A stretch of DNA of 41,646 nt from Helicobacteraceae bacterium (GTDB lineage: Bacteria > Campylobacterota > Campylobacteria > Campylobacterales > Sulfurimonadaceae). The position numbers were made by a program, and so were the translations under genes. The stretch covers positions 1-41,646 of the forward strand of contig JALSLA010000072.1 of assembly GCA_026988515.1 (NCBI GenBank), given 5' to 3'. Below the pieces are notes generated by a model. That model saw nothing but the letters and a program-made list of their open reading frames with translations. It was not told where the DNA came from and searched no databases. Below, piece after piece: positions 16,406 through 25,330 of the stretch; position 1 is the stretch's first letter, and each line of letters begins with the position of its first letter.

Positions 16406-17476
16406 ATGAGAGAAAAAATACTTGTAGTATTTATGGCTCTTGGGCTAAGTTTTGGCATGCTTCATGCAACCGAGGCTTGTTCAGAAATTGAAGTCATGGC
16501 AGTTCAAGAGACACTGCAAAGTTACAGCGCTTCTGAAAGCGAAACGGTGGAGGTAGTGATTCATAATCCGGACTATTGTCTGTCAACCATTACCGATATT
16601 TCACTAAGTGATTCGGAAAACTTTGAGCTCGATCTTGATTTTGGTGCAGTTCCATGCGGTAGTGATGAGTTTTCTATGCGCGGATATCAGTTTTGTACAG
16701 TTGGTGTAACATTTAAACCGACAACGTCTGACGGTGATTTTGAGACGGATGTACAAGTCAGTACGACATCAACGCCGGTAGCCTGTGCTACGGTTGAAGG
16801 TGAAGTAGTTGTATGTGATGAATGCAATAGCGATGATGATGACGACAATGATGACAGCGACGGCTCTTGTGGACATGGCGGACATGGTCATCATGGTGGA
16901 AACTGTGGACATGGCGGACATGGCGGTCACGGTGGACATGGAAAATGTGGCATCGACCGTGATGATGATCGTACGGCATGCTCCCATCGACATAACCGCT
17001 GGTGTGGTTACAATGAAGATGACAACGATGACAATGACAATGGACACACGTGTCCACCTTTGGATCCTGTCAAAAAGCTCATGGATTCCGATGCAAGAAA
17101 CTACATTAATTGTCTGAACCTGATCAATCCGGTCGGAACATCGGTAGTCGAAGTATATGATGATATTGTCTACTTCAATGACTATAATGAAAAAGAGGTA
17201 GGTCTTGCAACATTTTCATTGGATGATGTTGTTGATTTTCCATCAATGTTAACCTTTACGGCAACTATTGAAGAAGGGCTCTTTATGCCGCGAATGAGCG
17301 GTGACGACGGACAGTACATGACGACTGACGTTAAAGTAACGAAGCAATACGGATTTATGTTTCCGAATGACTTTGACTTAACCGAGTTGAATTTCACGAC
17401 ATGGGGACGTTCGTTTACAGGTTCTATTGAAGATCTTTCCGTTACGGAAGTAACCAATGAGAATCTTCTTGACTAA
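16406..17476 (+). CDS. Secreted protein with a His/Gly/Asp-rich metal-binding-like linker
   Basis: I do not recognise this 356-residue protein as a known family. The ATG at 16406 follows AAGGGG and begins a signal peptide (MREKILVVFMALGLSFGMLHA). Residues about 25-135 look like an immunoglobulin-like or choice-of-anchor fold (VEVVIHNPDYCLSTITDISL, CTVGVTFKPTTSDGDFETDV), with paired Cys. The middle (about 139-220) is extremely biased: runs of Asp/Asn flank a block of GHGGH repeats with interspersed Cys. Such segments commonly bind zinc, nickel or copper. The C-terminal 130 residues form a separate, unrecognised beta-rich domain. It is monocistronic, with hairpins on both sides. An extracellular or periplasmic metal-binding or matrix role is inferred only. 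Confidence 0.8.
   Translation: MREKILVVFMALGLSFGMLHATEACSEIEVMAVQETLQSYSASESETVEVVIHNPDYCLSTITDISLSDSENFELDLDFGAVPCGSDEFSMRGYQFCTVGVTFKPTTSDGDFETDVQVSTTSTPVACATVEGEVVVCDECNSDDDDDNDDSDGSCGHGGHGHHGGNCGHGGHGGHGGHGKCGIDRDDDRTACSHRHNRWCGYNEDDNDDNDNGHTCPPLDPVKKLMDSDARNYINCLNLINPVGTSVVEVYDDIVYFNDYNEKEVGLATFSLDDVVDFPSMLTFTATIEEGLFMPRMSGDDGQYMTTDVKVTKQYGFMFPNDFDLTELNFTTWGRSFTGSIEDLSVTEVTNENLLD
16870..16951 (+). repeat. Tandem GGH-coding repeat
   Basis: Short degenerate repeats of ggacatggcggacatgg type encode the His/Gly block of the secreted protein. Such arrays expand or shrink by slippage, so copy number may vary between strains. Confidence 0.7.
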
Positions 17477-17508
17477 ATAGTTCTTGCGAGAGAAAAACAT
17501 AAAACTCC

Positions 17509-17533
17509 TAAATCTGGGCTCGCCCCAGATTTA
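17509..17533 (+). terminator. Strong hairpin after the His-rich protein gene
   Basis: A perfect ten-pair stem (TAAATCTGGG with CCCAGATTTA) encloses the loop CTCGC, 32 bases after the stop codon. It lacks a T-run, so it is an imperfect intrinsic terminator, but the stem is the strongest one in the intergenic DNA of the window. Confidence 0.65.
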
Positions 17534-17559
17534 ATAACTGCTTCACGAGGCATGAATAG

Positions 17560-17580
17560 GTTGATTGACACACACTCAAC
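17560..17580 (+). promoter_or_regulatory. HAIR-type operator for HspR
   Basis: GTTGATT, seven bases, then ACTCAAC matches the HspR-associated inverted repeat CTTGAGT-N7-ACTCAAG in ten of fourteen arm bases and in exact spacing. It covers the -35 box of the cbpA promoter. HspR, encoded second in this operon, should bind it and repress the operon at normal temperature. Confidence 0.8.
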
Positions 17581-17594
17581 TTTTATGCTATAAT
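17565..17594 (+). promoter_or_regulatory. Sigma-70 promoter of cbpA-hspR
   Basis: A perfect TTGACA (17565-17570) and a perfect TATAAT (17589-17594) are separated by 18 bases. The -35 lies inside the HAIR operator, which explains how a repressor could shut off such a strong promoter. Confidence 0.82.
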
Positions 17595-17632
17595 CTGCAT
17601 TAAATATCAAACAATTATTAGGAAACAACATT

Positions 17633-18520
17633 ATGAGTAACAGTTTATATGAGACACTGGGTATCAGCTCGAATGCCAGTGAAGCAGAGATAAAAAAAGC
17701 ATATCGTAAATTAGCACGGCAATATCATCCTGATGTCAATAAAGAAGCCGGTGCCGAAGAAAAATTTAAAGAGGTTAATGCCGCTTATGAAGTATTAAGC
17801 GACAAAGAGAAACGAGCAAAGTACGATCAATACGGCGATGCAATGTTCGGCGGTCAGAATTTTCATGATTTTGCACAAGGTCAAGGTGCCGGTGTTGACT
17901 TGGATGAGATATTACGCAATATTTTTGGCGGCGGCGGTTTTAGCAGTGGCGGTTTTAGCAGTTCGGGAGGCTTCAGCGGCAGCTTTGGCGGCGGCGGTTT
18001 TTCATCTCAACAGAGTATGAATCTTGATGTCGAGGCCAATGTAACCATTCCGTTTCATGTAGCAGCATTGGGCGGTAAACATTCGGTTTCGCTGCAAGGA
18101 GAGAGTTTCGACATTAAAATTCCCGCCGGTATTAAAGCCGGTGAAAAGCTTCGTGTTCGCGGAAAAGGCAAATCTGCAGGTTCGCAAAGCGGTGATCTTT
18201 ATCTTAAAATACATGTAGCTCCAAGCAGTGAGTACGAACGTGAAGGTGATGACCTTATTAAAAACTTTGACGTCTCTCTTCATGATGCGCTTTTTGGCGG
18301 TAAAGTCGCCATTGACACGTTGGAAAAAGAGATTAAACTGAAGATTCCTGAAAATACAAAGAACGGACAACGTTTTCGTGTGAAAGGGATGGGAGTAAAA
18401 AATCGTAAAAGTGCTCAACGGGGGGACCTCTATTTGCAGGCTAACGTTGTTTTGCCTAAAGTTAGTGATTTAGATGACGATCTTGTCGATATGATGAAAA
18501 AGAAACTTCCAAAGGAGTAG
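17633..18520 (+). CDS. cbpA: DnaJ-class co-chaperone CbpA
   Basis: The 295-residue cytoplasmic protein stimulates DnaK to handle misfolded proteins. Its J domain (about 4-68) carries HPD at 32-34 ([13 protein letters not shown]). A Gly/Phe/Ser-rich linker (about 75-130) follows, then two substrate-binding beta domains ([34 protein letters not shown]). There is no zinc-finger CXXCXGXG region, so this is the CbpA type and not DnaJ itself. It forms an operon with hspR three bases downstream, as in Campylobacter and Helicobacter, under the HAIR-controlled promoter at 17565. Confidence 0.94.
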   Translation: MSNSLYETLGISSNASEAEIKKAYRKLARQYHPDVNKEAGAEEKFKEVNAAYEVLSDKEKRAKYDQYGDAMFGGQNFHDFAQGQGAGVDLDEILRNIFGGGGFSSGGFSSSGGFSGSFGGGGFSSQQSMNLDVEANVTIPFHVAALGGKHSVSLQGESFDIKIPAGIKAGEKLRVRGKGKSAGSQSGDLYLKIHVAPSSEYEREGDDLIKNFDVSLHDALFGGKVAIDTLEKEIKLKIPENTKNGQRFRVKGMGVKNRKSAQRGDLYLQANVVLPKVSDLDDDLVDMMKKKLPKE

Positions 18521-18523
18521 GGC

Positions 18524-18901
18524 ATGCACCATTATGATGAACCGGTTTATCTTATTAGTATTGTCGCTAAGATTCTCGATATTCATCCGCAGACGCTGCG
18601 CCAGTATGAACGGGAGAATCTTATTACTCCGTCACGTTCCAATGGGAGAATCCGTCTCTATTCGCAACGCGATATTGACAAAATCAAGATGATTTTGCGG
18701 TTGACACGGGAGTTGGGTGTCAATCTTGCGGGTGTTGATATTGCCATTCGGCTTAAAGAGCAAATTGAGGTGATGGAGCAAGAGATTGCCGAGTTGCGCC
18801 ATACCATTGCCAGAATGCAAAACGGCAGCAGTGTACCTCCGGAAAAGTCATTGGTGACGAAACGCAGCGTTTATGAGATGATTATTTTTGAGGATGAGTA
18901 A
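18524..18901 (+). CDS. hspR: Heat-shock repressor HspR (MerR family)
   Basis: The 125-residue DNA-binding protein has the MerR helix-turn-helix at the N-terminus (VYLISIVAKILDIHPQTLRQ, then YERENLITPSRSNGRIRLYS) and a helical coil (about 75-105) for dimerisation. HspR works with DnaK as co-repressor to hold chaperone genes off. It very likely represses its own operon through the HAIR site at 17560-17580. Its stop codon is directly adjacent to the murA stop on the other strand. Confidence 0.93.
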   Translation: MHHYDEPVYLISIVAKILDIHPQTLRQYERENLITPSRSNGRIRLYSQRDIDKIKMILRLTRELGVNLAGVDIAIRLKEQIEVMEQEIAELRHTIARMQNGSSVPPEKSLVTKRSVYEMIIFEDE

Positions 18902-20164
18902 TTACTCCTTGGAGCGTTGAATGACGGCACCTAACGCCTTCAGTTTGCTCTCAAGTTTTTCATAACCCCTGTCGAGATGATAGATACGGTGAATATCGGT
19001 TTCACCGTCAGCTATAAGCGCCGCTAAAACGAGGGCGCTTGATGCTCTTAAATCAGTGGCCATAACATCGCTTCCTGAAATTTTTGAAGGACCGGTAATG
19101 GTTGCAATATGTCCGCTAAGTTTAATATCTGCACCCAAACGCTGGAGCTCACTGACATGCATAAAACGGTTTTCAAATAATCGCTCTTCGATAGTGGAGG
19201 TCCCCTCAGCCTGGGTACACAGTGCCATAAATTGTGCTTGCATGTCGGTAGGAAATCCCGGGTACTCTTGCGTAACGATATTGACGGCTTTTACTTGTTG
19301 TGCCGGGTGAATGGTAATGGAGTGTTCGTTAATATCACAATGAAACCCCATCTCTTCAAGCTTGGCAATAACGGTCTCTAAATGTTTGGGTTCTACATGA
19401 GTCAGCGTAATTGTGGAGTTTGTAATGGCTCCGGCGCACAGGTAAGTTCCCGCTTCTATTCGATCGGGAATCACATCAAACGGAGCAATATCGATGAGGG
19501 TTCCGTTATTGCCGTGAATGGTTAAGTCGGCACTGCCGATTCCTTCAATAGCAATACCGCTGTGTTGCAGGACTTCACACAATTGTACCACTTCCGGTTC
19601 ACGTGCGGCATTGGTAATGGTTGTTGTACCGCGTGCCAGTGCCGCTGCCATGACAATATTGGCCGTTCCCGTAACGGTGATTTTGTCAAAGACAATGGAA
19701 GCACCGCTGAGTCCTTCGGGTGCTTCTGCCAGAACATAACCACTCTTAATGGTTATGATTGCTCCCATTTTTTCCAAGGCTTTTAAGTGTAAATCTATGG
19801 GACGTTGGCCAATGGCGCACCCTCCCGGAAGCGAGACTTCACAGTGCCCAAAACGTGTCAGAAGCGGTCCTAAAACCAGTATGGAGGCACGCATGGTTTT
19901 GACAATATCATAGTTGGCTTTGGTGTCGGTTAGCGAGCCGGTATTAATAGTGATACGATGCTCGTTAAAGCTACATTCGGCGCCTAGGTTCTGCAGTAAT
20001 TTTAAGAGTGTTTTGATGTCGACAACTTCAGGAACGTTGCCTATGGAAACGGTATTTTTTGAAAGCAGTGTCATTGCAATGAGTGGTAATGAAGCATTTT
20101 TAGCTCCGGAGATGGCAACGCTTCCGTGAAGCGGTGCGTGACCGTGTAGTTTCAAATAGTCCAT
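18902..20164 (-). CDS. murA: UDP-N-acetylglucosamine 1-carboxyvinyltransferase
   Basis: MurA adds enolpyruvate from PEP to UDP-GlcNAc, the first committed step of peptidoglycan synthesis, in the cytoplasm. The 420-residue protein shows [11 protein letters not shown] (20-30) with the conserved Lys22 and Asn23, and [19 protein letters not shown] with the catalytic Cys116. Because that Cys is present, sensitivity to fosfomycin at the target level is expected. Length is normal and TAGGGG precedes the ATG. It appears monocistronic. Confidence 0.97.
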   Translation of the reverse strand: MDYLKLHGHAPLHGSVAISGAKNASLPLIAMTLLSKNTVSIGNVPEVVDIKTLLKLLQNLGAECSFNEHRITINTGSLTDTKANYDIVKTMRASILVLGPLLTRFGHCEVSLPGGCAIGQRPIDLHLKALEKMGAIITIKSGYVLAEAPEGLSGASIVFDKITVTGTANIVMAAALARGTTTITNAAREPEVVQLCEVLQHSGIAIEGIGSADLTIHGNNGTLIDIAPFDVIPDRIEAGTYLCAGAITNSTITLTHVEPKHLETVIAKLEEMGFHCDINEHSITIHPAQQVKAVNIVTQEYPGFPTDMQAQFMALCTQAEGTSTIEERLFENRFMHVSELQRLGADIKLSGHIATITGPSKISGSDVMATDLRASSALVLAALIADGETDIHRIYHLDRGYEKLESKLKALGAVIQRSKE

Positions 20165-20237
20165 GAGTCCCCTAATCGTTAAAGTGTGACATTATAATCT
20201 AGCAATGATTAATTTTTACAATGCTCCTCACACCTCG

Positions 20238-21641
20238 TCACATCGAGGCTGACGCTGCATTTCGAATATGATCAATATTGAGAGACTGCTTGCAGATGAC
20301 ACGTTTTCCACGTGACGTTTTGTCAATACGCTCTACAATTTGAATATCAAAATCGATAGCGCCTTGCAGTAGGGCATTCATGCCCGCAGCTATGGCGTGC
20401 GCATCAATATGGTGACCTTCAAGTAAGACAGTGACTTTTCCCGGATCGCTTTGAATGTACTGAATGGCATGAATGTTGTCTGAAGCCAGTTGCGCACCTT
20501 CGGAGGTTGTAGTAGCTGATGTCATCGAAGTAATGGAGATGAGTCGAAGATCATGTGTGACCAAAAAGTCTTGTGTACGCCCTTCAATATTTTCAACAGT
20601 GTTGACAATGTCACAATTGGGGTAGTACTCAATATCACCGGTCGCACGGTCCGAGGTCTGATAGTTGATAAAGGGCATCACGAAATTATCAAAGCTGGTG
20701 GTCACGATCTCTTCATCAATAATACGCGCCATGCCGTAAGATGATAAAAAGCGGTAGAAGCCGTCATTGATCTTAAAAGCAATGGCATTGCGTTCGGTGT
20801 GACCGTAGTGGGTGAGTACATCCGCCTTGAAATGATCTTGAATCATTTGGAGTTCATGGGGGTAGAGCGTCTCTGATGCTACTACGATACCTTGGAGTTT
20901 AAGCGGGGGTAAGCCATATTTTACTGACTGTTTGACAAAACTCAAAACGGCACTGGGGTAACCGAAAAAAAATTTGGGTTTAAACTTTTTGGCTTTTTTA
21001 TAGATACGGGGGAACGCATCGGAATTCATATAGCTGCCGCACAGAAAAAAATAGTTGTCGACCGGTTCATATTCCCAAAAGATGTTTTTGTGAGGCTTGA
21101 ATACTTCACGACCCCGTGAGAGTAGCGAACGATCGCGATAGTTGTAGCCGATTTGTGAAAAAATATAGTTGTTGTAAGCCTTCTCTTTGGCTCTGCTGGA
21201 GCTTGGAAGCAGATATTTTGTAGGGGTAGAAAGTGATCCGCCCGAATAGTAGGCAACCGGTTTTTCAATGCTGTCGGTATAAAGACGCTCAAGATGGGTC
21301 TTAATGGTCTGTTTGTTTAAAGCGGGAAAACGCGCAATATCGTCAAGTGATTTAAATGCTGTCGCATCGATGCCGTGTTCGAGAAACAGATGACGGTAAT
21401 AGGGAATATGCTCTTGGGCAAAAAGCAGGGTCTCTTGTGTTTTGTTATATAGAAAATCCAACTGAAACTGTGTGTCGGCCTCTTCAAATCGGCGTAAGAG
21501 TATTTCATGTACAGTATAGTGTTTTCCAAAGCGAACCGAAAGGGGAATATTGCCGTACAGGGAACCTAAAAAGGTTTTTAGAGATTGCGGAAAACTGTAA
21601 TAGACCTCTTTATAATTGTGCAATACCTCTTCAAACGTCAC
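20238..21641 (-). CDS. CapK/PaaK-like adenylate-forming enzyme
   Basis: The 467-residue protein matches the phenylacetate-CoA ligase / coenzyme F390 synthetase / CapK branch of the adenylate-forming superfamily. The P-loop-like YYSGGSLSTPTKYLLPSS is near residue 145, VASETLYPHELQMI and LTHYGHTERNAIAFK are in the middle, and the Arg/Lys-bearing end SRGKRVICKQ carries the adenylation Lys. The long N-terminal helical part and the aromatic-rich FWEYEPVDNYFF suit the CapK type, often linked to surface polysaccharide modification. There are no polysaccharide or phenylacetate genes next to it, so the substrate is unknown. It starts at GTG behind AAAGG and stands alone. Confidence 0.8.
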   Translation of the reverse strand: MTFEEVLHNYKEVYYSFPQSLKTFLGSLYGNIPLSVRFGKHYTVHEILLRRFEEADTQFQLDFLYNKTQETLLFAQEHIPYYRHLFLEHGIDATAFKSLDDIARFPALNKQTIKTHLERLYTDSIEKPVAYYSGGSLSTPTKYLLPSSSRAKEKAYNNYIFSQIGYNYRDRSLLSRGREVFKPHKNIFWEYEPVDNYFFLCGSYMNSDAFPRIYKKAKKFKPKFFFGYPSAVLSFVKQSVKYGLPPLKLQGIVVASETLYPHELQMIQDHFKADVLTHYGHTERNAIAFKINDGFYRFLSSYGMARIIDEEIVTTSFDNFVMPFINYQTSDRATGDIEYYPNCDIVNTVENIEGRTQDFLVTHDLRLISITSMTSATTTSEGAQLASDNIHAIQYIQSDPGKVTVLLEGHHIDAHAIAAGMNALLQGAIDFDIQIVERIDKTSRGKRVICKQSLNIDHIRNAASASM

Positions 21642-21759
21642 TAAAAAAACCTTTATCTGTGATTGAAGACGATTATATACTAAAAGAAATTAAGGTGATA
21701 TAAAATTCTTTACTAAAAATATCATGAGTACTCCTTTCTAAGAGATAACGGAAAACTGC

Positions 21760-21765
21760 TATAAT
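21760..21765 (+). promoter_or_regulatory. Probable -10 box for the gene at 21793
   Basis: TATAAT runs directly into a TACATGTA palindrome, so the likely transcription start falls within or just after that palindrome. No good -35 is seen. Confidence 0.45.
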
Positions 21766-21772
21766 ACATGTA
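21765..21772. repeat. TACATGTA palindrome overlapping a -10 box
   Basis: Shares its first base with the TATAAT at 21760-21765. A protein bound here would cover the transcription start. Confidence 0.7.
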
Positions 21773-21792
21773 AATTATGTAAAGGGGAGTTG

Positions 21793-22215
21793 TTGAGTTC
21801 TGCGCTGGATCGACTGAAACATCTTACGGCTAAAATAACGAGTTATGAGCTTGCTCGCAAAGAGAATTTAAAAGCCTTAGAAGCGTTATATGAAAAACTG
21901 CATATTAATGAAAAAGTAGCTACTTTTCAAGACCTTTTCGCCTTTAAGGCGATGAATCTTTCGGGCCTCTCGCTTCAGAGTGAGAATCTGGGTGCCATTA
22001 AAGAGAAAAAATATGTTCAAATTATTGCCATTACTTACGATAATACCAGTAAAGTAAAAAACAAAAACAGCTCGTTAGGCTATTTTGGACGTTCCGAGAA
22101 AATTGATGTAACGCTAAAAAACGAGATTGTCGCTTTTGTTCTGCGGTGGCGTTTTGAAAAAAGTTTTATGACGCTGGAACATTACCATGATATGATCAAT
22201 ACGCTCAAAGCGTAA
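21793..22215 (+). CDS. Conserved-looking small cytoplasmic protein of unknown function
   Basis: I do not recognise this protein of about 140 residues. It opens with a helical, Leu/Lys-rich region (DRLKHLTAKITSYELARKEN) and ends with a mixed alpha/beta part (KYVQIIAITYDN, IVAFVLRWRFEKSF). No signal peptide or membrane helix is present. Two consecutive TTG codons (21790, 21793) can start it; the second leaves a better distance to AAAGGGGAG. The next gene begins four bases after its stop, so the two are probably one transcript. Confidence 0.65.
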   Translation: MSSALDRLKHLTAKITSYELARKENLKALEALYEKLHINEKVATFQDLFAFKAMNLSGLSLQSENLGAIKEKKYVQIIAITYDNTSKVKNKNSSLGYFGRSEKIDVTLKNEIVAFVLRWRFEKSFMTLEHYHDMINTLKA

Positions 22216-22219
22216 CCGA

Positions 22220-22756
22220 ATGAAACGTGCGTTTTTTTTAATATGGTTGCGCTGGGCGGTGTGGGTAACTCTCTTTAGTATCAGTGGCGCCATGTTGATA
22301 GCTTTTGGTATGACGTTAGTACTCTATCTTGTTAAAGGAGCGGTACCGCTAGAGGGTGAAGTGCTTGATGCGTTAGGCAGTATTGCACGATTTTGGTTTG
22401 GTGTGAGTTGGAGTATCACTTTGCCTTTAGGTACTTTTTTAGGTATGAAACAGCTGTTTGCCCGATGTTACTCAGGGTACAGGTTGCAGCTTTTTACATG
22501 TAATTTGGAACGTGTTGAAAAGGTACACTATAATCATCTTGTTAAAGCATGGCGTAAATGGCTCTTTTTTACCGTTTGGGGCGTTGCCGTCTGTGTCTTG
22601 GTGGTTACGGCGTTACAAATGGCAGTGCAGGGGCAGATAGACATTACGTTGTGGTTTCACAGCGATACACTGTATGGTTTCGTGATGTTCTCGTCATGGG
22701 CGACACTCTCTTTAATGGTGCGACGATGCCCTTCAATGGTCTTGGAACAATGTTAG
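22220..22756 (+). CDS. Four-helix membrane protein of unknown function
   Basis: The 178-residue protein has four hydrophobic segments (about 11-37, 50-73, 115-136, 150-166) linked by basic cytoplasmic loops (FARCYSGYRLQLFTCNLERV). I do not recognise a family. It lies between the small unknown gene and the exonuclease, with which its end overlaps by seven bases. A TACATGTA copy lies inside it at 22495. Confidence 0.68.
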   Translation: MKRAFFLIWLRWAVWVTLFSISGAMLIAFGMTLVLYLVKGAVPLEGEVLDALGSIARFWFGVSWSITLPLGTFLGMKQLFARCYSGYRLQLFTCNLERVEKVHYNHLVKAWRKWLFFTVWGVAVCVLVVTALQMAVQGQIDITLWFHSDTLYGFVMFSSWATLSLMVRRCPSMVLEQC

Positions 22757-23463
22757 TTTTTTTAGATGTTGAGACAACGGGTCTTGCCGATACCGATCGT
22801 ATTTGTGCACTGGGTGCTATTGCACGAACCGATATGACCGTATCCGTGTGCAATGAACTGATTCATCCGCAGCAAAAAATTCGACCCGACGCGATGATGA
22901 TCCACCATATTACTAACGAAGCGGTCACAGAAAAACCTTTTTTTAGAGCCTCTTTTGCATGGACATGGTTGCAGGAGCGTAATCAGAAACGCCATATTAT
23001 GGTTGTACATAATAGCCGTTTTGAGATGGAGATGCTGCAAAAAGAGGGGTTTGTATGGCAAGGCGATGTCATTGATACGCTCAAATGCGTTCGTCATCTT
23101 ATTCCCGAATGCGAGCAGTTCTCATTGCAGTTTCTACGGTATGAACTACAGTTGTATAAGCATGAGAGCGCATTGGCGGAATCTTTAGGAGTTGCCATTC
23201 GACCGCACAGCGCTTTAAGCGATGCGTTACATGTGGCGATGCTCTATACATATTTAAAAGATCTGGCTGATGATGCTACGCTACTTACCCTCTCCAATAC
23301 GCCTGCTTTAATACAAAAATTCCATTTTGGAAAATACAAGGGACGTTATATTGAGGAGGTTGCAATGCACGACAGAGGGTATTTAGAGTGGCTCTTGCAG
23401 CAGCTGGATACGAATGATGAGGATCTGCACTACAGTATCGGTTACTATCTGTCGCTATTGTAG
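22750..23463 (+). CDS. DnaQ/ExoX-like 3'-5' exonuclease
   Basis: The 237-residue protein begins MLVFLDVETTGLADTDRI, with the DxE metal-binding motif of DEDD exonucleases in the first ten residues. The second Asp-type motif is replaced by NSRFEMEM (VVHNSRFEMEML), and the third is HSALSDALHVAMLY, the HxAxxD form (DEDDh). The C-terminal FHFGKYKGRYIEEVAMHDR resembles the extra domain of ExoX, so an ExoX-type single-strand DNase is likely. The ATG at 22750 gives exactly this domain; a longer frame from 22558 only adds sequence overlapping the membrane gene. Motif II having Glu instead of Asp is worth noting. Confidence 0.85.
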   Translation: MLVFLDVETTGLADTDRICALGAIARTDMTVSVCNELIHPQQKIRPDAMMIHHITNEAVTEKPFFRASFAWTWLQERNQKRHIMVVHNSRFEMEMLQKEGFVWQGDVIDTLKCVRHLIPECEQFSLQFLRYELQLYKHESALAESLGVAIRPHSALSDALHVAMLYTYLKDLADDATLLTLSNTPALIQKFHFGKYKGRYIEEVAMHDRGYLEWLLQQLDTNDEDLHYSIGYYLSLL

Positions 23464-23469
23464 TATAAT
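23464..23469 (+). promoter_or_regulatory. Probable -10 box for mscS
   Basis: A perfect TATAAT directly after the exonuclease stop, 32 bases before the mscS start. It suggests mscS has its own promoter in addition to read-through. Confidence 0.4.
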
Positions 23470-23500
23470 GCAGAAGATTTTTTTAAGGAGACGGGTCATT

Positions 23501-25330
23501 ATGCCGAAACGACAAGGATTGTGCTTACTGTTTCTGTTGTGCCTCACGCTAACACCGCTGTTTGCCAATGATCTTGTTGATGACTTTATTGTCAAACAGA
23601 TTGCGACCGAGAAGAAATTTTTAGATCAAAATTTAAGTAATGATGTCATTGAGAAACTTATTGACAATCAGCATCATGCCTATAAAAACTTCTTTTTAGC
23701 GCTAATCTCTAACAAAGAGGCAGCGGGCGGTTACACTGACACGTATGCCGATAAGATAGCCGTACTGCAACGGCGTATGCTCATTAATCAACAACGCAAC
23801 AATACCCGAGCATACCAAAGAGATGCTATTAAAGTGGCTACTTACAGGCTTTTAAGTAATATTCGTAAAACAATTTATGAGGTCGTCAAAGCGACGCAGT
23901 ATGAAGATGAAAAAACATTTTACGATGCCATAGATACCATCATCGCCCGCCGGCACCATAATGAAAACCTTCTTGATATGCAAGCCTACAAAAAGCTGCA
24001 ACAAAACGCTTCTTCAAGTGAGATTATCAAAAAAATTCGTGATAATCTTGTTGAGTATGAAGCAGTATTGAATGTGAACAATACGTTGAGTTCCGAATTG
24101 GTACGCTACAAAAAAACCATGTATGATGCTCTTAGACTTTCATCCTTTGGTCTGATCTCGTTGGGGTATCAGATTAATAGCAGTGCTTTCGCAGAGCTGG
24201 TGAACGATTATATTGCATGGAGTGGGCTTAACAGCGCCAAGTTGGTGTTTATTGTAGTCATATTGCTGACAGCGTATTTACTTAGAAAAATCATTGTTAT
24301 ACTGAGTAGAGCCGTGTTAAAACGATTTTTTTACCGTTCTACCGATATTGCCTATATTGTGCAACGTCTCTCCGGAGTGTTGAGTTTGTTGATGCTTGTG
24401 ATTACGCTTGACATTATTGTTGAGATTTATGCCGGATTTTCCGAAGTACTTTGGTTGCAGAGAGCTTTTAGCGTTCTGTATACGGTACTTATTACCTATC
24501 TGGTCTATCGTCTGTTAAACGCGGTAGCCAGTGTTAAAATGGAGCACTTTCGACGTTCACAGTATCTGCGTCATGAAGTGATTAATTTAGCGCTTCGCGT
24601 TACTAACGTTATTATCTATTTTATTGGTTTTATTGTTATTTTAAAACTTTTTGATGTCGATTTAAGTGCTATTCTTTCCGGTTTGGGTATTGGGGGATTT
24701 GCCGTTGCCTTTGCAGCAAAAGATACGATTGCCAACTTTTTTGGTTCGGTCTCTATTTTAATGGGCGATCTGTTTGAGCAGGGTGATTGGATCGAAGTCG
24801 ACGGCTATGAAGGTACGGTCGTGGAAATTGGTCTGCGTGCCACGACCATTCGAACATTTGATAACGCCATGATTGCCATTCCGAACTTTAAACTTGCAGA
24901 CAACGGATTGAAAAACTGGAGTAAACGCCAATTGGGACGCCGCATTAAGATGCATATCGGCGTGACGTACGAGTCCGATTTCGAAGATATTAAAAAAGCA
25001 GTGCATGACATTCGTCAGATGCTTATTGACCATGAAGGCATCTCCAATACGAATGAAGAGATATCGCATGCAGAGCGGTATGCCAAGTTGGTTTCCAAAG
25101 AAGACTACAAAGGCATTAAACGCAATATTTTAGTCTATATGGACCGTTTTTCCGATTCGAGCATCGATATCTTAGTCTACTGTTTTAGCAAGTCAGTGGT
25201 CTGGAATGAGTGGTTGGCCGTTAAAGAAGATGTTATGTATAAGATTGCTACAATTTTGCAACAGCATCATTTGAGCTTTGCCTACCCGGCTATGGCAATA
25301 CACTATATTAAAAATGAGGATGAAAAATGA
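23501..25330 (+). CDS. MscS-family mechanosensitive ion channel
   Basis: The channel opens under membrane tension to release solutes on hypo-osmotic shock. The 609-residue protein has a signal peptide (MPKRQGLCLLFLLCLTLTPLFA) and a large periplasmic helical part to about residue 240. Several membrane helices follow, then the MscS core: GLGIGGFAVAFAAKDTIANF is the Gly/Ala-rich pore helix, followed by GDWIEVDGYEGTVVEIGLRA. It ends with the cytoplasmic cage domain. It is much longer than E. coli MscS (286 residues), like the larger MscK/YbdG types. The ATG at 23501 is chosen for its signal peptide and AAGGAG. Its stop overlaps the next start by four bases (ATGA). Confidence 0.92.
   Translation: MPKRQGLCLLFLLCLTLTPLFANDLVDDFIVKQIATEKKFLDQNLSNDVIEKLIDNQHHAYKNFFLALISNKEAAGGYTDTYADKIAVLQRRMLINQQRNNTRAYQRDAIKVATYRLLSNIRKTIYEVVKATQYEDEKTFYDAIDTIIARRHHNENLLDMQAYKKLQQNASSSEIIKKIRDNLVEYEAVLNVNNTLSSELVRYKKTMYDALRLSSFGLISLGYQINSSAFAELVNDYIAWSGLNSAKLVFIVVILLTAYLLRKIIVILSRAVLKRFFYRSTDIAYIVQRLSGVLSLLMLVITLDIIVEIYAGFSEVLWLQRAFSVLYTVLITYLVYRLLNAVASVKMEHFRRSQYLRHEVINLALRVTNVIIYFIGFIVILKLFDVDLSAILSGLGIGGFAVAFAAKDTIANFFGSVSILMGDLFEQGDWIEVDGYEGTVVEIGLRATTIRTFDNAMIAIPNFKLADNGLKNWSKRQLGRRIKMHIGVTYESDFEDIKKAVHDIRQMLIDHEGISNTNEEISHAERYAKLVSKEDYKGIKRNILVYMDRFSDSSIDILVYCFSKSVVWNEWLAVKEDVMYKIATILQQHHLSFAYPAMAIHYIKNEDEK

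Noticed and set aside
16788-17057. Minus-strand His/Arg-rich open frame
   Set aside because: It is the complement of the GGH/Asp repeat block, whose biased codons open several frames at once; no start signals.
23228-23236. TACATGTG near-match of the iterated palindrome in the exonuclease gene
   Set aside because: One end base breaks the palindrome; it was not counted among the 15 copies.
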